From Hofstenia miamia (taxonomy: Eukaryota; Xenacoelomorpha; Acoela), in contig SCFE01000001.1 in the NCBI GenBank assembly GCA_004352715.1, forward strand, positions 348,828-412,827: a stretch of 64,000 nt of DNA, in the 5' to 3' direction. The notes under the pieces were generated by a model, which made no database searches, was not told the origin of the DNA, and was given only the letters and a program-made list of their open reading frames with translations. Within the stretch, counting starts at the first letter, position 1. Each line of letters starts with the position of its first letter. Shown here piece by piece: positions 37,601 through 52,200 of this stretch. Position numbers and translations under genes: made by a program.

Positions 37601-40600
37601 GTTTCATGTTTTAGGATTACAAACCCTATTCTCGAAGACAAGTTGCTAATTCATTCAATGAAAAAGGCAACGAGAATCCCGAAAAATGCTTTTCTATTAA
37701 ATCTATTTTCTCAGTTTGAAATTGAAAACACTAATAAATCAGTTATTTATTAATTAGGCTATTTAATTATGTAAATGGACAAAATCCATTTCCTAGAAAT
37801 GTACGTCCTGATTACTAAATACCAGAAGAAGTCTGAAAATGTCTCGTAAGATGGGGTATGGATGTTCAAGCAATCTATTTCATTCCTGAAACCGCAAACT
37901 AATCATTTTTGACAAGATTGCACAACAACATTTTCAGTGATATAAAAAGCATATAGTTAAAATTTATGAAAACCTTAAAATATTTGGGGGATGAATTTTG
38001 CACCCCTACTTATTTTTCTTAATAATGATTCAATTGTTTTGAAATTTGACAGCTAGCTTTTCTTAAAATAGAAAATCAAATATACATAGTTATATTCATT
38101 CAATCAACATATTTTTGCTGATGCCAGCGTTTTTCTACAAAAAATCAGCAAAATTTGTCATTTCTTATAAGATCACACAAATATAATGAATCACACAAAT
38201 ATAATGAATTGATGCAATTTTGTCCTATTTTTTATCTGTGATACACATTATGGTGCATGCATTAATAACGAAAAGTTTCAGCGAAGAAAGTTTCAGACAA
38301 AAAACTTCGGGAAAAAAGTTTCGGACAGATTAAATATTCTTTGTTGTAAGCACAGCTTTTGTTATTAGTTCGTTTCATGAGAACTGGAATTAAAAATTTA
38401 CAATCAAAAAGCAGAACAACTCAATTTATAGAAAATTTAATAAGACATTGAAAAGAGATGAAATTAATTATTATATAATTGCAATATTGTAGCCTGCTGT
38501 AACAATAATATTTTGTCAATCCTTAGATTTTCAAAGGATTTTCTCCCGAGCAAACTAAAGTACTCCCTGCTTATCAAATAAAATGATAAATATATTTGAA
38601 TTTGGACTAGTAAAATTATCTAACTTTCTTGGAACGACTGCCGGCTGTTAATTGCCGACCTCTACAAAAAACCAGTCTACGTAGCAGTGCCGTAACCGGT
38701 CTAGAAGATTTGGGGTGCAAAAAATTTTCACGGGTATAAATATATATATATATATATATATNNNNNNNNNNNNNNNNNNNNNNNNNNNNNNNNNNNNNNN
38801 NNNNNNNNNNNNNNNNNNNNNNNNNNNNNNNNNNNNNNNNNNNNNATATATATATATAATTACAGTGCCGTAGCCAGCCCAACAAATTTTGAGGAGGGGG
38901 TGCAAAGAATTTGCATATGGTCATTCATATAAGAAATATTAAATTTGCATAAAAAAGGAAACACCTTAAAACGATTGTAATTGACCTACACATATAATAC
39001 AGAAATATACAAAAATATAGGTGTCAATTAGAACAGTTGAATTCGGCTACTTAAAATCAAACAATATTTGCCAAAACTTAGTAAAAATTACTCATTTTAT
39101 GGAATGAAGATCTAAATAATTTTGTTATAGGTCATTCAGCGTTAATGTCCTGCAGCATAACACAATTTTTGCTTACAACAACCATAACTATGTGCCATTT
39201 AGTCAATTACACTAAGCGCGTCCTTAACTTTGATATCAGAAGTGTCTTTGACTCTAAATGTCTAAATTTAATTTATTTCTTAAACACAAATGTGTTATGC
39301 TACACGACAGCCTATAATTAAGGGTGCCAATAAATCGAATACTTTCAACATTCAATATTAAAATTGAAATGTATTAACAATATTGCAATATTTCAAATTC
39401 ATATTTTTGAGTACATTAACTTAAATTTCATAGCTACATGTCTCACCTAACTATGCAGCCATTATTAAGGCTGACTAAGAAACTATGTTTCTCGTTGGCA
39501 GTAGGCATTAGTAAACGAATACCCATGTTCCACAGCATTTGTTTAGCATCAATGAGCCTCCCTTGCAATAGCAGGCTCATAGATACGTTCAACCAGGGCT
39601 GCGTGTAGCGTGTTGTGCACATGACACAGTGTGAGCTTGTCTGGTTTACTGCTACTAACTGCTTCAGCCGCTAAAATAGTCTAAAATTCCAATATACCCA
39701 CTCCCAAATTTCTTATATACATTAAATGATAGAATGAACTGCTAAAAGCAAAGCAAAGTGTTATAATGATGTTGATTTGGCGGGTAAATGAATCAGAATA
39801 GAATTATTGAAGTGTTGAAATGTTTTCTTTAAAGTAGCTGTTGTTATTCTCACTTTTGAAGCTTCATTCATATTCATCATAATAATTATTGAGTACAGAA
39901 TTGAATTGCAAATAAGCCATCAAACGTATAAAAAGTAGCTTGATATGTAATAATATTACTATATATAATGCTTAGATAATATATATATTACATTTTGTAT
40001 CATTTTTTAGTTTTATTCTAAATGTAATTTGATTTTCATTTGGGGGGTGCAATCGCATTCGTTTGGGGGTGCAATGCACACACCTTGGCTAAGGCCCTGC
40101 TCCGTAGGCTTTGAATGTGCTCTCGCTTGAGAATACTCTGCATACAAAAATTATTAAATAAAATAGTAGTCTAGATTTGCGGGAAAACTGCTGTTCAATT
40201 CAATATATAAGTTGGAAAGGTGCTGTAAGATGATTGGTTGTTAAGAACATATTTTCAAAATTAAAAATATTAATAACATTGAAATAATGAAAATGTACGT
40301 TTCACAAATCATATTCTGATTTGGAATCAGGATGAAAAACTGCATCTGATGACGTATTTATTTTTTAATAAAATGATACTTGAATATGATACTCCGGATA
40401 TCGCCACACTAAGTATACTTTGATAGACGTTACGCAAACAATGAGTCGGTTTGCATTACAAACTCAGTTGTTAGTTCTAGTGTTTTGTCAAGTAAATAGC
40501 TGGTGAATGATTGCGCACTTAGTCATTTATTCAGTGGAATCGTAGTCGATCACGCTATTTCGTTCGTAAAATGTTAGCTGGAGGGAAATCTACTGCAGTA

Positions 40601-42959
40601 TCGCCAACAGAAGACGACCACAAAGTAGCTGCGGAGATAAAGACATCAATCGAAGCAAATCTCGGAAAAAACTTTGACACGTACACTTTACGCAGTGTTA
40701 AGCGGCAAGTAGTTGCAGGAACAAACTTTTTTCTTAAGATTAACGTAGGCGAACAAAACTTCCTACACGCAAAGGTTTTTAGAGCTTTACCATGTCATGG
40801 CGGCGACCTAAAACTAGTGGAATGCAGTGAAAACAACTCTGAAGATGCAGAACTTTAACAACGCTTTAAGACTTATATTTATATTGTAATGTTCTTTTAA
40901 ACAAATTTCCAACGGAAAATATTTATCCCTTAATTAATACTCAAAAAATTAGTACATGTATCTAGGAAGAAATTTGAGACCAGAACATATATCATTAAAT
41001 AAGATATGAAAAGTGTAACTAAATGACAATTTCATAATATAATTATATAAGCAGCTTAGAATAAATAAGTCGAATTATAACATTACTAAAATACAAAAAC
41101 ACATCTCAAGTCAAACAAGGTCGGTCATGGACCTACATTATTTGGTGACAACAACTTCATTTACAATTTAATAAATAACGTCAATAAGTTACTCCAAACT
41201 ACATACAAATATTTAAATATATAAAACTTAAAGCATTGAATTAAAAAAAATTAAAAGTTGAAATTTTCTGATATAATATCAATTTCCTCTCAAGTTCCCA
41301 TCAATCCGTTCTAAAATTGTAAAATGATCGGATGTAGATAATCAATGTCCAATTCGGCCTGAAAACATTAATTTTGTTTAAATAATTAAATGTATTCATT
41401 TTGTGAATTTAAATGGCAAACATGATCTTCAACTTGGTTATTGATAATGCTCAGAGATGGGCACGGGCTGGGTCAAGTTATTGCAAGATGAGCAAAAATT
41501 TCAGTAAAATGTTCTTGATTACTAGGCGGCAATGCACACAAATCAACCCCTATGCAGTAAATGCCAAAGAACTTGTAAAAAGTGTTCAAAAATAAAAATT
41601 CTATTTTTTAATTTATCAAATTTTACATTAGTTGCTTTTGTCCGCTTAAATTCAATTTAGGTTTTTACTGTAACTATTTAACAAACCCTACCTTGAAGAA
41701 GTGTTTTTCGAAAGGACCATATAAACGGACCGAATTGCTGTTAATCTAAATTACTCGAGCACAAAATTTCTAAGAGCCGAACCTGAACTTAAATTTATGC
41801 CCCTGTCCACCATTGAGAACTCCAAATACTTGCCATGCAAAAAGTGCCATCTATAACTCGTTGTGCAGCAAAATGTCCTGATTGTTATTCTTAAAACCAC
41901 ACAAGCAATTGCATTGCAGAGGTGTATGTTCCTTTATCAAAAAAATATAAAAACCCAAATTTACGTAAAGCCAGACGCATATAATTGAAGTTTCGGATTC
42001 GTGCCGAGTTGACATTTTTCGAGTTCAGTCAGGTCGGGTTTGAAAATCTCAACCCGATTACATCATCATTCTATATGGATGCTACTCATTCAATAGTGAT
42101 TTATTCTTTATTGAAATGTGTGACTCCTTAGTAGGTTCATTAAGGAGACAGAATTTTTTGAGAAATTCATTTTTCTTTGAATTTCAAAAAGTTAACATCA
42201 CTTTTACAAGTTTATACTATTTACATCATAACATACTGTTCCTCTATAAAACATACGTATATGATAAATGCTATGTTCCTTTAGGGTTAGTACACTATCC
42301 TATCACCAAATATTGGCATAGTTGAAATATTAATTCCATAAAAAATTAAGAAACTAATTGGTTCTACATGGTAAAGGAATTTCATGGTAAAGAATTTCAA
42401 TGGTCCTGTTACCAGGCAAGATTCTACTTTTTACTAATTTTTACCTTTACTCCTTATTATTGCATTAATTTCACTATAATTTAGTCTTACCCTAGTTGTA
42501 CACTGCCGTAAAGTAAAGTAAAGTATAAATATTGCTTAACATGCATAAAGAGTTAAATAAAACCCAATTAAATAGTAAAAATTGTAACTAAAAGAATATA
42601 TTTTGATTTATTTATGATATGTATGCGAGTGTTATAGTGTAATTTAATCAAAAATAATTAAATGCATACAATATTAATGTGATCTATCATTTCATTTTGA
42701 TAACTTCGAAGATTTCGATGTTAAGAAGAACATTGCTTACTAAAGAGGACATGCTCTCCAGTTTTAATAACAAAGCAATTCTATTTAAAATAGCAGATGC
42801 ATTGTAATTAACTACAATCAATCACATTTCCACTTTAGTAAACAAAGTCAATATTTCACTATAGGTTGGTGCAAAAATCGAATTGTCTGCCTTATGAAAA
42901 TTGTGTTTACCCAAGTGAAGCAACAAAGGAAAACCTGTTGTAATTAATTTCTTTGTAAT

Positions 42960-43004
<45 letters not shown>

Positions 43005-43255
43005 AAATTAATAAATACNACTAGGCGGCAATGCACACAAATCAACCCCTATGCAGTAAATGCCAAAGAACTTGTAAAAAGTGTTCAAAAATAAAAATTC
43101 TATTTTTTAATTTATCAAATTTTACATTAGTTGCTTTTGTCCGCTTAAATTCAATTTAGGTTTTTACTGTAACTATTTAACAAACCCTACCTTGAAGAAG
43201 TGTTTTTNAACAAAGGAAAACCTGTTGTAATTAATTTCTTTGTAATTATTAATTT

Positions 43256-43292
<37 letters not shown>

Positions 43293-46200
43293 TTTTTGTG
43301 TAATAAATATTCAGTGACATTCAAATTTAGGTCAATATTGTTTAAATTACCTTACTTTACTTTACTTAAGAGCTCGTAAACTACCGGTAAGTAAAAATTT
43401 TTTACTTTACTTTACTTACCGACAGTGTACTACCAGCCTTAGGTGTACATCAATATGTATATAAAAAGAAGAACAGCATAGCTTCAATCTCAATTCTTCA
43501 CTCTAAATGCTAACTATCACGTGACCATGCCCTGCTATGCTATGGGGAATACAATAATGAAAAACACATGGGGATTTGTTTCAATGAACAAAAATATATC
43601 ACTTACTACTTTAGCCTCCAGTGCAATTTTAGCAAATCCAACACGATGTGACCACATTAATTTATATGATTTGTAATCACTCTTGTAACTTTCACGGGTT
43701 CCGCCTAAATATTCATTGATACAGAATTAAATCACATTAGTAAAACATATTTGATAATCACTACAGAGATTATTTTTGACCTAAATACTTACGATGTTGA
43801 ACACAAAAGTTGACAAAAACTAAGATCTTATGGCTTCATATTGATCTAATGATAACATTTCTACTGCCTATTTTACACATCAGCAAATATATTTAAGGTT
43901 TTTCTACACAAAATTCACAATCCTTTGCTATTATTCAATAGACAGGGATGACTAATAATGTGTTATGCATATTTTATCTAAAATTCTTGCTAAAAGACAT
44001 AAATATATGATGCATAGAAATATTTTCGAACATCAATTAAATTACCCCAGAGCCTTTTTAATAAAAAAATTTACAAGATCAGGGAAATTGAGGGGTGCTG
44101 ATCTTTACATTCAACACGATAATATAGAATATTTATGTTAGATACACATCGAATTTTCAAGATTGCTTTAATAAAGGTTGGGTTACAAAATGCACCCTAA
44201 ATTGTCGAAGTATGTGAATATTTTGCAAAATCCAAATAAATAAATAAATTCAAAAATAATAATTAATATTTAATATTATGTATAATTTTTATTGAATTGT
44301 ATTAGCTTTGTTTATTTTGCACATTGGAATATTTATGTTTCAATTAACTTTTGTAAAGAATCTGTATATATTTCACTGTAAATATTGTACATATTTGGAA
44401 AGTGTATGCATATGGAATTTGTACATAGAAGGTAAACTTTGAAGTAAAGTGATTCATGTTAGTTAATTAATCCATTTTGACTAACTTGAAAATTCAAGAA
44501 GTTTTCATTAAATGTACGTCGACGTACTGTTAATAATTTCAAGCTGTTTTCAAAATTAATATGTGAAAACAATGGGATCTCAAGATATTCATGAAATTTG
44601 TATTCATTCAAAATACTTCAAATACTAAACTGCTTAATATTAAACTGTTTGAATGTTTTAAAGGAGAAAACGTTTTTACACAATCACAAAGAATTTTCTT
44701 CAAGCGTATAAGCAGATTTGAAAATCTTGGGGCATGGGTAGGTCTATTGGGGAACGTATTTTAATGTAATATTGAACATTGTTATTAAAGAATATTGCTA
44801 TTGGTGAAGTTGTTGAAAAGATTTACAAGTTTTCATTGAAAATTTCGCATTTTGAAAAAGATATAAATTCTCTCCATACTTAATGTTCTTCATATTTATA
44901 AGGTTTTCAGTAAATGGAAGCAACAAAGAACTTTGACTGTTTCTTGATATGTGCAAAGATATTCCAAACCCATTGAGGCATGCCGTGCGCAAATTCAGAG
45001 CTCGCGGGTAGCGAAGAAACGAAAGAAGAGACTTTCCTCTATCATGAGGTGCTTTCAGATTGAGCATAGCTTAAAAAGTTTTTGAGCTATAAGCGTTTAA
45101 AAATTTTTTATAGAATCATGAAAATTTTTTAAAAATCAATTTCAGTTTAAGGTTAGAACAATGATCACTTCTTATATGTACATAATTGTTAGTTGACATA
45201 TTATAAATCATGGACATTCCCTTCAAGTCTTATTTACACAATGAACTATAATAATAATAAAACAATTTCGATATCTATGATTATTTTAAAACATTCAAAT
45301 AAATAAATTCCGAAATGATCATTCATGCATAATACTAAAGTGCTTAAAAGGCACTCGTGTTAAAGAAGATTAAATCATTTTGGGGTGCAAACTCCACACT
45401 AAAAACCAGTGGAATGTCCAACCCCCCCCCCCCCCCNNNNNNNNNNNNNNNNNNNNNNNNNNNNNNNNNNNNNNNNNNNNNNNNNNNNNNNNNNNNNNNN
45501 NNNNNNNNNNNNNNNNNNNNNNNNNNNNNNNNCCCCCCCCCCCCCCCGTCAGGTTTCCAAATTTAATTTTGACTGGATAAATCAAAAAAATTTTCGTAAA
45601 AAATTGAAAAATTTAAAATCTAGGATCGTGAAATGCACTTTTTAGGGTCTATTTTCTCAATATTTTCAAAAATTTTCGCGGGGCTTTGCTCCGCATTAGG
45701 AATAACAATGATGTCCCCCCCCCCCCGTCAGAAAATCCTGGGTACGCCCCTGCTAAAAACAACAACGAACTGTTAAACTATTTTTTGAAGAAATTGACAA
45801 ATTTACAAAAAATCCTCGTTTAATTAAAGTTCAAATGCTTTTAATAATAACTTTCAAAGTATAATCGTTTAGCGATGTTATAAGACGTCTCTGTGAATAT
45901 TTAAACAGACAAACCAAAGCCAATGAAAGCAATGTTATCAACTAACAAAATAAGTTCACATTTTACTTCGCGATAATTATTCAATCACTAAATCACTAAA
46001 CATCGTACAAACATTTAATATTGGTAATCATGCTATTAATGCCTACAAACAACTCGTCTACAATGGCAATCTTTTGTTCTTTCGCCAATATTTTGCCTGC
46101 ACACATATGCAACTAGTTCCTGTCGAATGTCCTGAACTTCAATTTGCATTTGCAAATATGAGGATCATTTTTTGCCTGAACTTAGTTTTTCATGAATTAC

Positions 46201-49200
46201 TTTACTTTAGTCAATTATTGCTACTCAGAAAAATATGATTTTTCAAGAAAAGTCAGTAATACGTTACAAAATAGTTCACATCAACCCATCGAATTGCAAC
46301 GTAGCAGTCTTTGTAGATGAAATGATTGCTATGCATATAGAGAACAGACATTTCAATAAAACGTTATCGAAATAGGTTTCCTAAACAAAGAACACAGTTT
46401 CTTATAAGAAGACAATTTTACTAGAAAAAAACGCCAAACGGCTATTCAAATGAATCCTGCTTCTTAATTAATACTATACAATTACCATAGAGACCAAAAT
46501 TTTATGCCCCCCCATAAAATTGATTAATAGCGTACTTACTACTTTGAAAATCCGCTGTGTCTTAATAAAAGAAAGAATTATGGAATTTCGCATGGCTCTT
46601 CACACTGGGTGTGCCTCAAAATTAAAATACATCATTATTATGTAACATACCAAAATTATAATTAATTAGGCAGTTTAAAAGCTACTGCTAGAGTGACTGA
46701 CGTATTGATTAAATGAGAAATTTAGATCTGCTAAAAGCAAATTGTTTTTGAGAAAGGTGTTAATAAATTAGATTGGGAAAACAGCAATGAATGGCTTGGC
46801 TTTGAAAATTATGTAGAATGATTTAGGTGTGTATTTTATCATAAATTGTTATTGTACATATTTCGAGATAAATATGTGTACATGCATAGTATCGTAAATA
46901 TAAATTTTGAAATATATTGTATTGAAATAGAGAAAAGAACATATGAAGAAATTAGCGCACACGCTTCGTAGTGACGTCATCAGAGAATTTTGTCTTATTT
47001 AGCACACATTTTGAAGGGAAAAATGCGTTGTAGAGAAAACTAGACAATATTAGAAAAAACCTATAAAAGAATTTTAAACTTTAAGCACACTTAATATTAA
47101 ATAGAAAAATAAAATTAAGAAATATCAATTTTTCTTACTTCCATAATTGAAATAATTTTGTTAGCAAAATTGTTAAAAATCAATGATTTCTTCTCTAAAA
47201 TAAGAATATTGTAGCCATCAAGCAGTTTAGAAAAATTCCTATGAAGCATTTCATTAGCTCTTAATCTCCCAATCAAAATGCAGTATCCAGAATTTTATTC
47301 TATTCAAAAATCAGACTTCCTCTCATGAATTTCCAAAGGTCATGCAGCCAATAAATTAAAACTTGCACATTTGGACGTTCACTGCTTAACTTTGAAGAAA
47401 CGCCTGACCAGCAATTTTTATTACAAATAGTATCATCTACACCTCTATCAGCATTGTAAGTATCCTTAATTTAAGTTATAATATTAATCCGTTTTTTAGT
47501 AATACATGTATTCAAATGAATTCTTTAAAAATTCGATTATTAAGTTAATCAGAATGGTCATTCGATAGTTTGGATTTAATTTTCAATAAGTTATAATTTA
47601 AGTATTGACAAAATTTTCAATAATGAACTTCTTCTTTCAATATATAATTATTGTTGTCATATATCGCGGGTTCAATCTCGATCGTTTTATTGGGGATGAC
47701 GTGAAAGTTCTGTCACATTTTACGTCTAAATTTTGAAATTAATTAATACAAAAATGAATATATCACATATTTTGGTCCTTTCTTATTATGGATTACATGT
47801 ATTTTGCTGTTAGTACATGTAGAGCAGTAGCTTAACTCTTCAGTTTTTTTACTTGTAGTATAGCATTCACATTAGTTAATTCCAATTGACATTATTTAAA
47901 TAATGACAAATACATTGAATATATTAATTGTTGTCAAAGCTAAATATATTAAAAGAATTTGAAACAAAAGATAATTAGAAATGTGTTATATAATTTCATC
48001 TATACATGGGCGTTCTTCTAGGTGGCACTGGTCATTAAATAAATGTAGACCTGGCTCGACCAGCACTACTTTTTTGGTGAACAGACCAAGCCTGCAGGTT
48101 GATCTGAACTGCTTCCCCCTATTGTACGTACAAACCTAATGGCTATGGGCCTGTAGTGAAATAATTTATTTCTGATACCGGATAATTGCAATTGTTTTTT
48201 TTCTCGTTCGATTATTGAATAATTGATTCTTAGCTCAAATAATTGAACAATTATATTTTCCACTCATGCAATGTAGAAATACAGGCGACTCTTGGCGTTA
48301 TGCAGTAGTTTCAATATACGATTGGTACACATTATATTTTCTACAATTACAATAAGCACTTCTGATTGGGAAATAATTACGCAGTGTTCAAGTTTTAGCG
48401 TGCAGTCAAATTAAATTGAAGAGAACGTCACAAAACCGCAAATTTCGAAGCAAGTAATTAGATTACTCTTGTTTTGCATCAATGGCTTTCAAGTGTGTTT
48501 ACTTTTCTGAGGCATAAAACGTTGTAATTAGGATTATGTCAAACAAAGGCGCGTTCAATGCCAAAACCTGTATACACAGTTTTTATTTGCAATGCACACT
48601 GTATTCGCTTACATCAGAATTGGTATTGGGTTTTTCCTAAAGNTAACTGGACCAGACCGAACTGCGGTATGGACTAGATCACTTCCAGCTCTGACACAAA
48701 CTGATAGATTTTGAGCAGGAGGTCAATCATATATTGACATTTAATATACATATACTCACATGATATATATGGAATCAAAAAATCTAAATATGTATTGGTT
48801 CCTTTTTTATAGTTGATGAATATTATTTAATACTTTTGCATTTTATTGATAATGTATTATAGACCTCGCTGAAAAATATCAGACTTAATGTTTGAAGTAT
48901 TTACTAGGTCGTATTTAATCAATATTCAAGTAATTACTAGGTTAGTAAATATTTCACACTTGTGAATAAGAACACACGTTAGACTAGATGTTTTACTTTT
49001 TGTACTAAAGAATGATTTAACAGAAATTAAGTAAATACTACTTAGTTACATTTCATCAATATGGTCCAATATCTAAAAAAACTTTGCAAATATGTTTCTA
49101 ATCGACGAAAACATTTTGATATTATTGACTTTTACCCACCCTAGTAATGAGTAATGGAACTATTAACTACATAAAGTTTTAAATCAGGAAGGAATTATTG

Positions 49201-52200
49201 CAAACTTAACAACAATACCTGGAGAAAGAATGACAAGATTTCCTGAATTTAATTGATGAATGACATCTTTTCTTTCCGGAGCTGTCACATTAGCTAACTT
49301 GCACAACAAAGGCATTCCTAAACAATAGTTAATATATTTCAAAAACAAGTCATTAATTAAACGTATGCATAAAACAAAGACAAGTAAACTAAATATAATC
49401 TAGTTGACTTTGCATATGGCGTGCTAGAATTAGTAGGTTATGCTCAGTTGAACATGCATCTACAAAAGTTCAGTTTAGATTGGGTAAGATTTCATTCCTG
49501 ATTGAACACAAGACTCAGTGCATAAATGAATAAAATAATAATCTTTCTATAATTTTAACGACATAGTTGGAATTTTTTAGACTCCAAAACTCAATTTTAT
49601 GACGTTTGCACTTCAGATAGGAAATATTGAAAAAACTGAGGAATATGAAGATTAAATAACAAAATTTAAAATAATGATAACCAATAATAACTTAATAATA
49701 GCAAATCAAATAATCTTTCCAATGCATCTTACTTAGAGAGATAAAGAAATCAGGGTCTGTTCAATTGTGGCTTTGCACTTCCTGAAATCATGTTTCTAAA
49801 ATAAGGATTGGTTTTGAGAAAAACATAATTCACATACGATAATTTTTCCTCCCAATTTAGAGGGAATTACTGTGACTGCTTCATTAATTATATTAAACAA
49901 GTTCATTTTGAGCGAGTGTACACGGCTCACAAGAGCAAAAGTAATATTGGACGAAACTCGTGTACATCTTTACAACACAAGATATATTTAATTTGAAACT
50001 AATATCTTGAAGTGATAAAGAAAATGAATCGATGAAAGTATTAGGATTTGATTGTAAAAACTATTATAAAGGCAATGATAAACATATTCTTACAAGTGTT
50101 TTCTTCAATATTTCTATATATATTTTTTTATTGAAGTGAACCTAATAAAACTTGCAAGCAACGTCAAATTTCATCATTAACTTCAATGTACTGGATTCAT
50201 ATATACCTGGAATTTTGGCCAAGAAGCGGTCACCAACAACAAATAATTTACGCTGTTCTTCAAGGATCATCTTGGCAGTGAGGTAGTAGCAGTCTAGAGG
50301 CAACGCGCCATGATAATATACGAGAATTGCAGGACCATTCGGTATCTTCTCCCACCCTTCCACTTCAAATCCTAAAAAATTGATAAACTCTAAAATGGTG
50401 CACAGCGCACAACCATAAAAATAATCTTGTTCGAGGTGACTAAACGTTTATCTTTGATTTTAATAAACAATAGTAGTATCATATTTGTTGCAAGTAACAC
50501 GGAATAGTACATGGTTGATTTCAATATTGCGCAATAAGTCTAAAATTCAAGTAAATGTTTGCGGAATATGCCTCATTCAAGTTTTTCTTTTTCCCAAAGA
50601 GTACATAAAAATATCATTTCAAAGAATATTTGAACATTAAACAGAAAATATTACCATGCCAAATTTGACCATGGATCTTAAACATGGCAGCAACGGTAAG
50701 TCTTGCAGCTAAAAGCCAATCAGTTTGCACTGCATCGAAAAACCGGTGTTTGATCTAAACACAGATAAAGAAATTCTCTTAAAACCAAACTACTATTCTA
50801 AAAGGATTTATTAAAAAGAAACAAATATAAAATACAAAATATTTGGATAGAAAATTAATTAAACTTAAGAAATATATGGTGAGAGAAAAACATGAGACAA
50901 CTTTATATAAAACACCTTCCATCAAAATAGAATCAGAGATGATCAGATTATAGTCTAGGATAGCAGTGTTATTTAAAAAGCTATACTATTAATAGTAATT
51001 CTATCATAGAATATCATCATGAACATATGCAAATACTAGCATTACTTCATCGATTATAAAACAATGGAAATTGACATGTTCTGGAGAAAAATTGATTTAG
51101 ATTTGCCGCTTTTGAATTTTTTGCTTTACAAAATTTGCTGCTTTTATTCTTGATGAGTTTACATCTCTAGAAGTGGATAAACACATTTATTCGAAAGCTG
51201 GTACCTTTCTTCATCTAGAAGAAAACAGAATCTTGCCAGAAGTAATTCAAAAGTAATTACACTTAACATGTAAAAATATAAGAATTACAAGACATCGACA
51301 AAATTATAAGTATCTTATAAGTAGTTTATAAGCAATGTTACATAAAATTAAGTTGCCTATAAGTTTTTCCATGCGCAAATTAAAAAGCAATTTTGTAATA
51401 AAGATATACTAAGCTTATAAACTTATATCCATTTTATTGAACTTCTATGAGAATTCTTTTTGTACAATTATAACCATTTTTATGAGATAAATCTCGCATC
51501 AATACAAAATGTCGAAGGCCATCTTGAGTTGAGAATGTTATCAGTTATTTGATTTAAGCTCAGTTTACACGATAAGTTCCCTTATGAGATATATTCTTAG
51601 CAGCAAAACTTGCCAACAATTTCTGAGTTCATTTACATGAAAGATCAAGTTATTTACATAAACGGTCGGTTGTTTGCATTCTCTCTGATGAGTAGTGATA
51701 AACGCTTAAATTACGATGCATGTAAATGTAATATATGCAATGGTGATATTCAATGTAAGGAGAAATGTTTTCATTGTTTCGTGTGTAATTAAAAAATGCA
51801 CTGGAAATCTGATTGTACCGGTTTTAAGTCCTCAGCTTTGAAATAAATGAACTCTATATGGAGTAATATTATACTGGTATGCAATAAATGTGTGGATGAT
51901 GGTAGTAAAGAAACGCTGATTAACGACATTTCCAGAGTGAGAATGGTTAGCCATAATGACATTGTTTTGAAGAAGCTTAATAAATTAGAAGATGAAATGA
52001 AAGCTAATATCGATATTGCTGCTGGCAAACAGAAACAAACGCTTGATAAGCAGTTGGACGTGTTAGAAAACCGTATAGTAGCTTATAAGATTCAAACTGA
52101 AGATGNNNNNNNNNNNNNNNNNNNNNTATATGGAGTAATATTATACTGGTATGCAATAAATGTGTGGATGATGGTAGTAAAGAAACGCTGATTAACGACA

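Noticed and set aside
38616-38924. Minus-strand frames across the TA repeat and N gap
   Set aside because: They depend on N and TA-repeat translation; no real protein content.
45357-45645. Proline/glycine-rich frames across the poly-C gap
   Set aside because: Homopolymer translation through N; not genes.
47665-47690. GGGTTCAATCTCGATCG, B-box-like, possible tRNA-derived SINE
   Set aside because: No A box or tRNA arms upstream, and no second copy seen.
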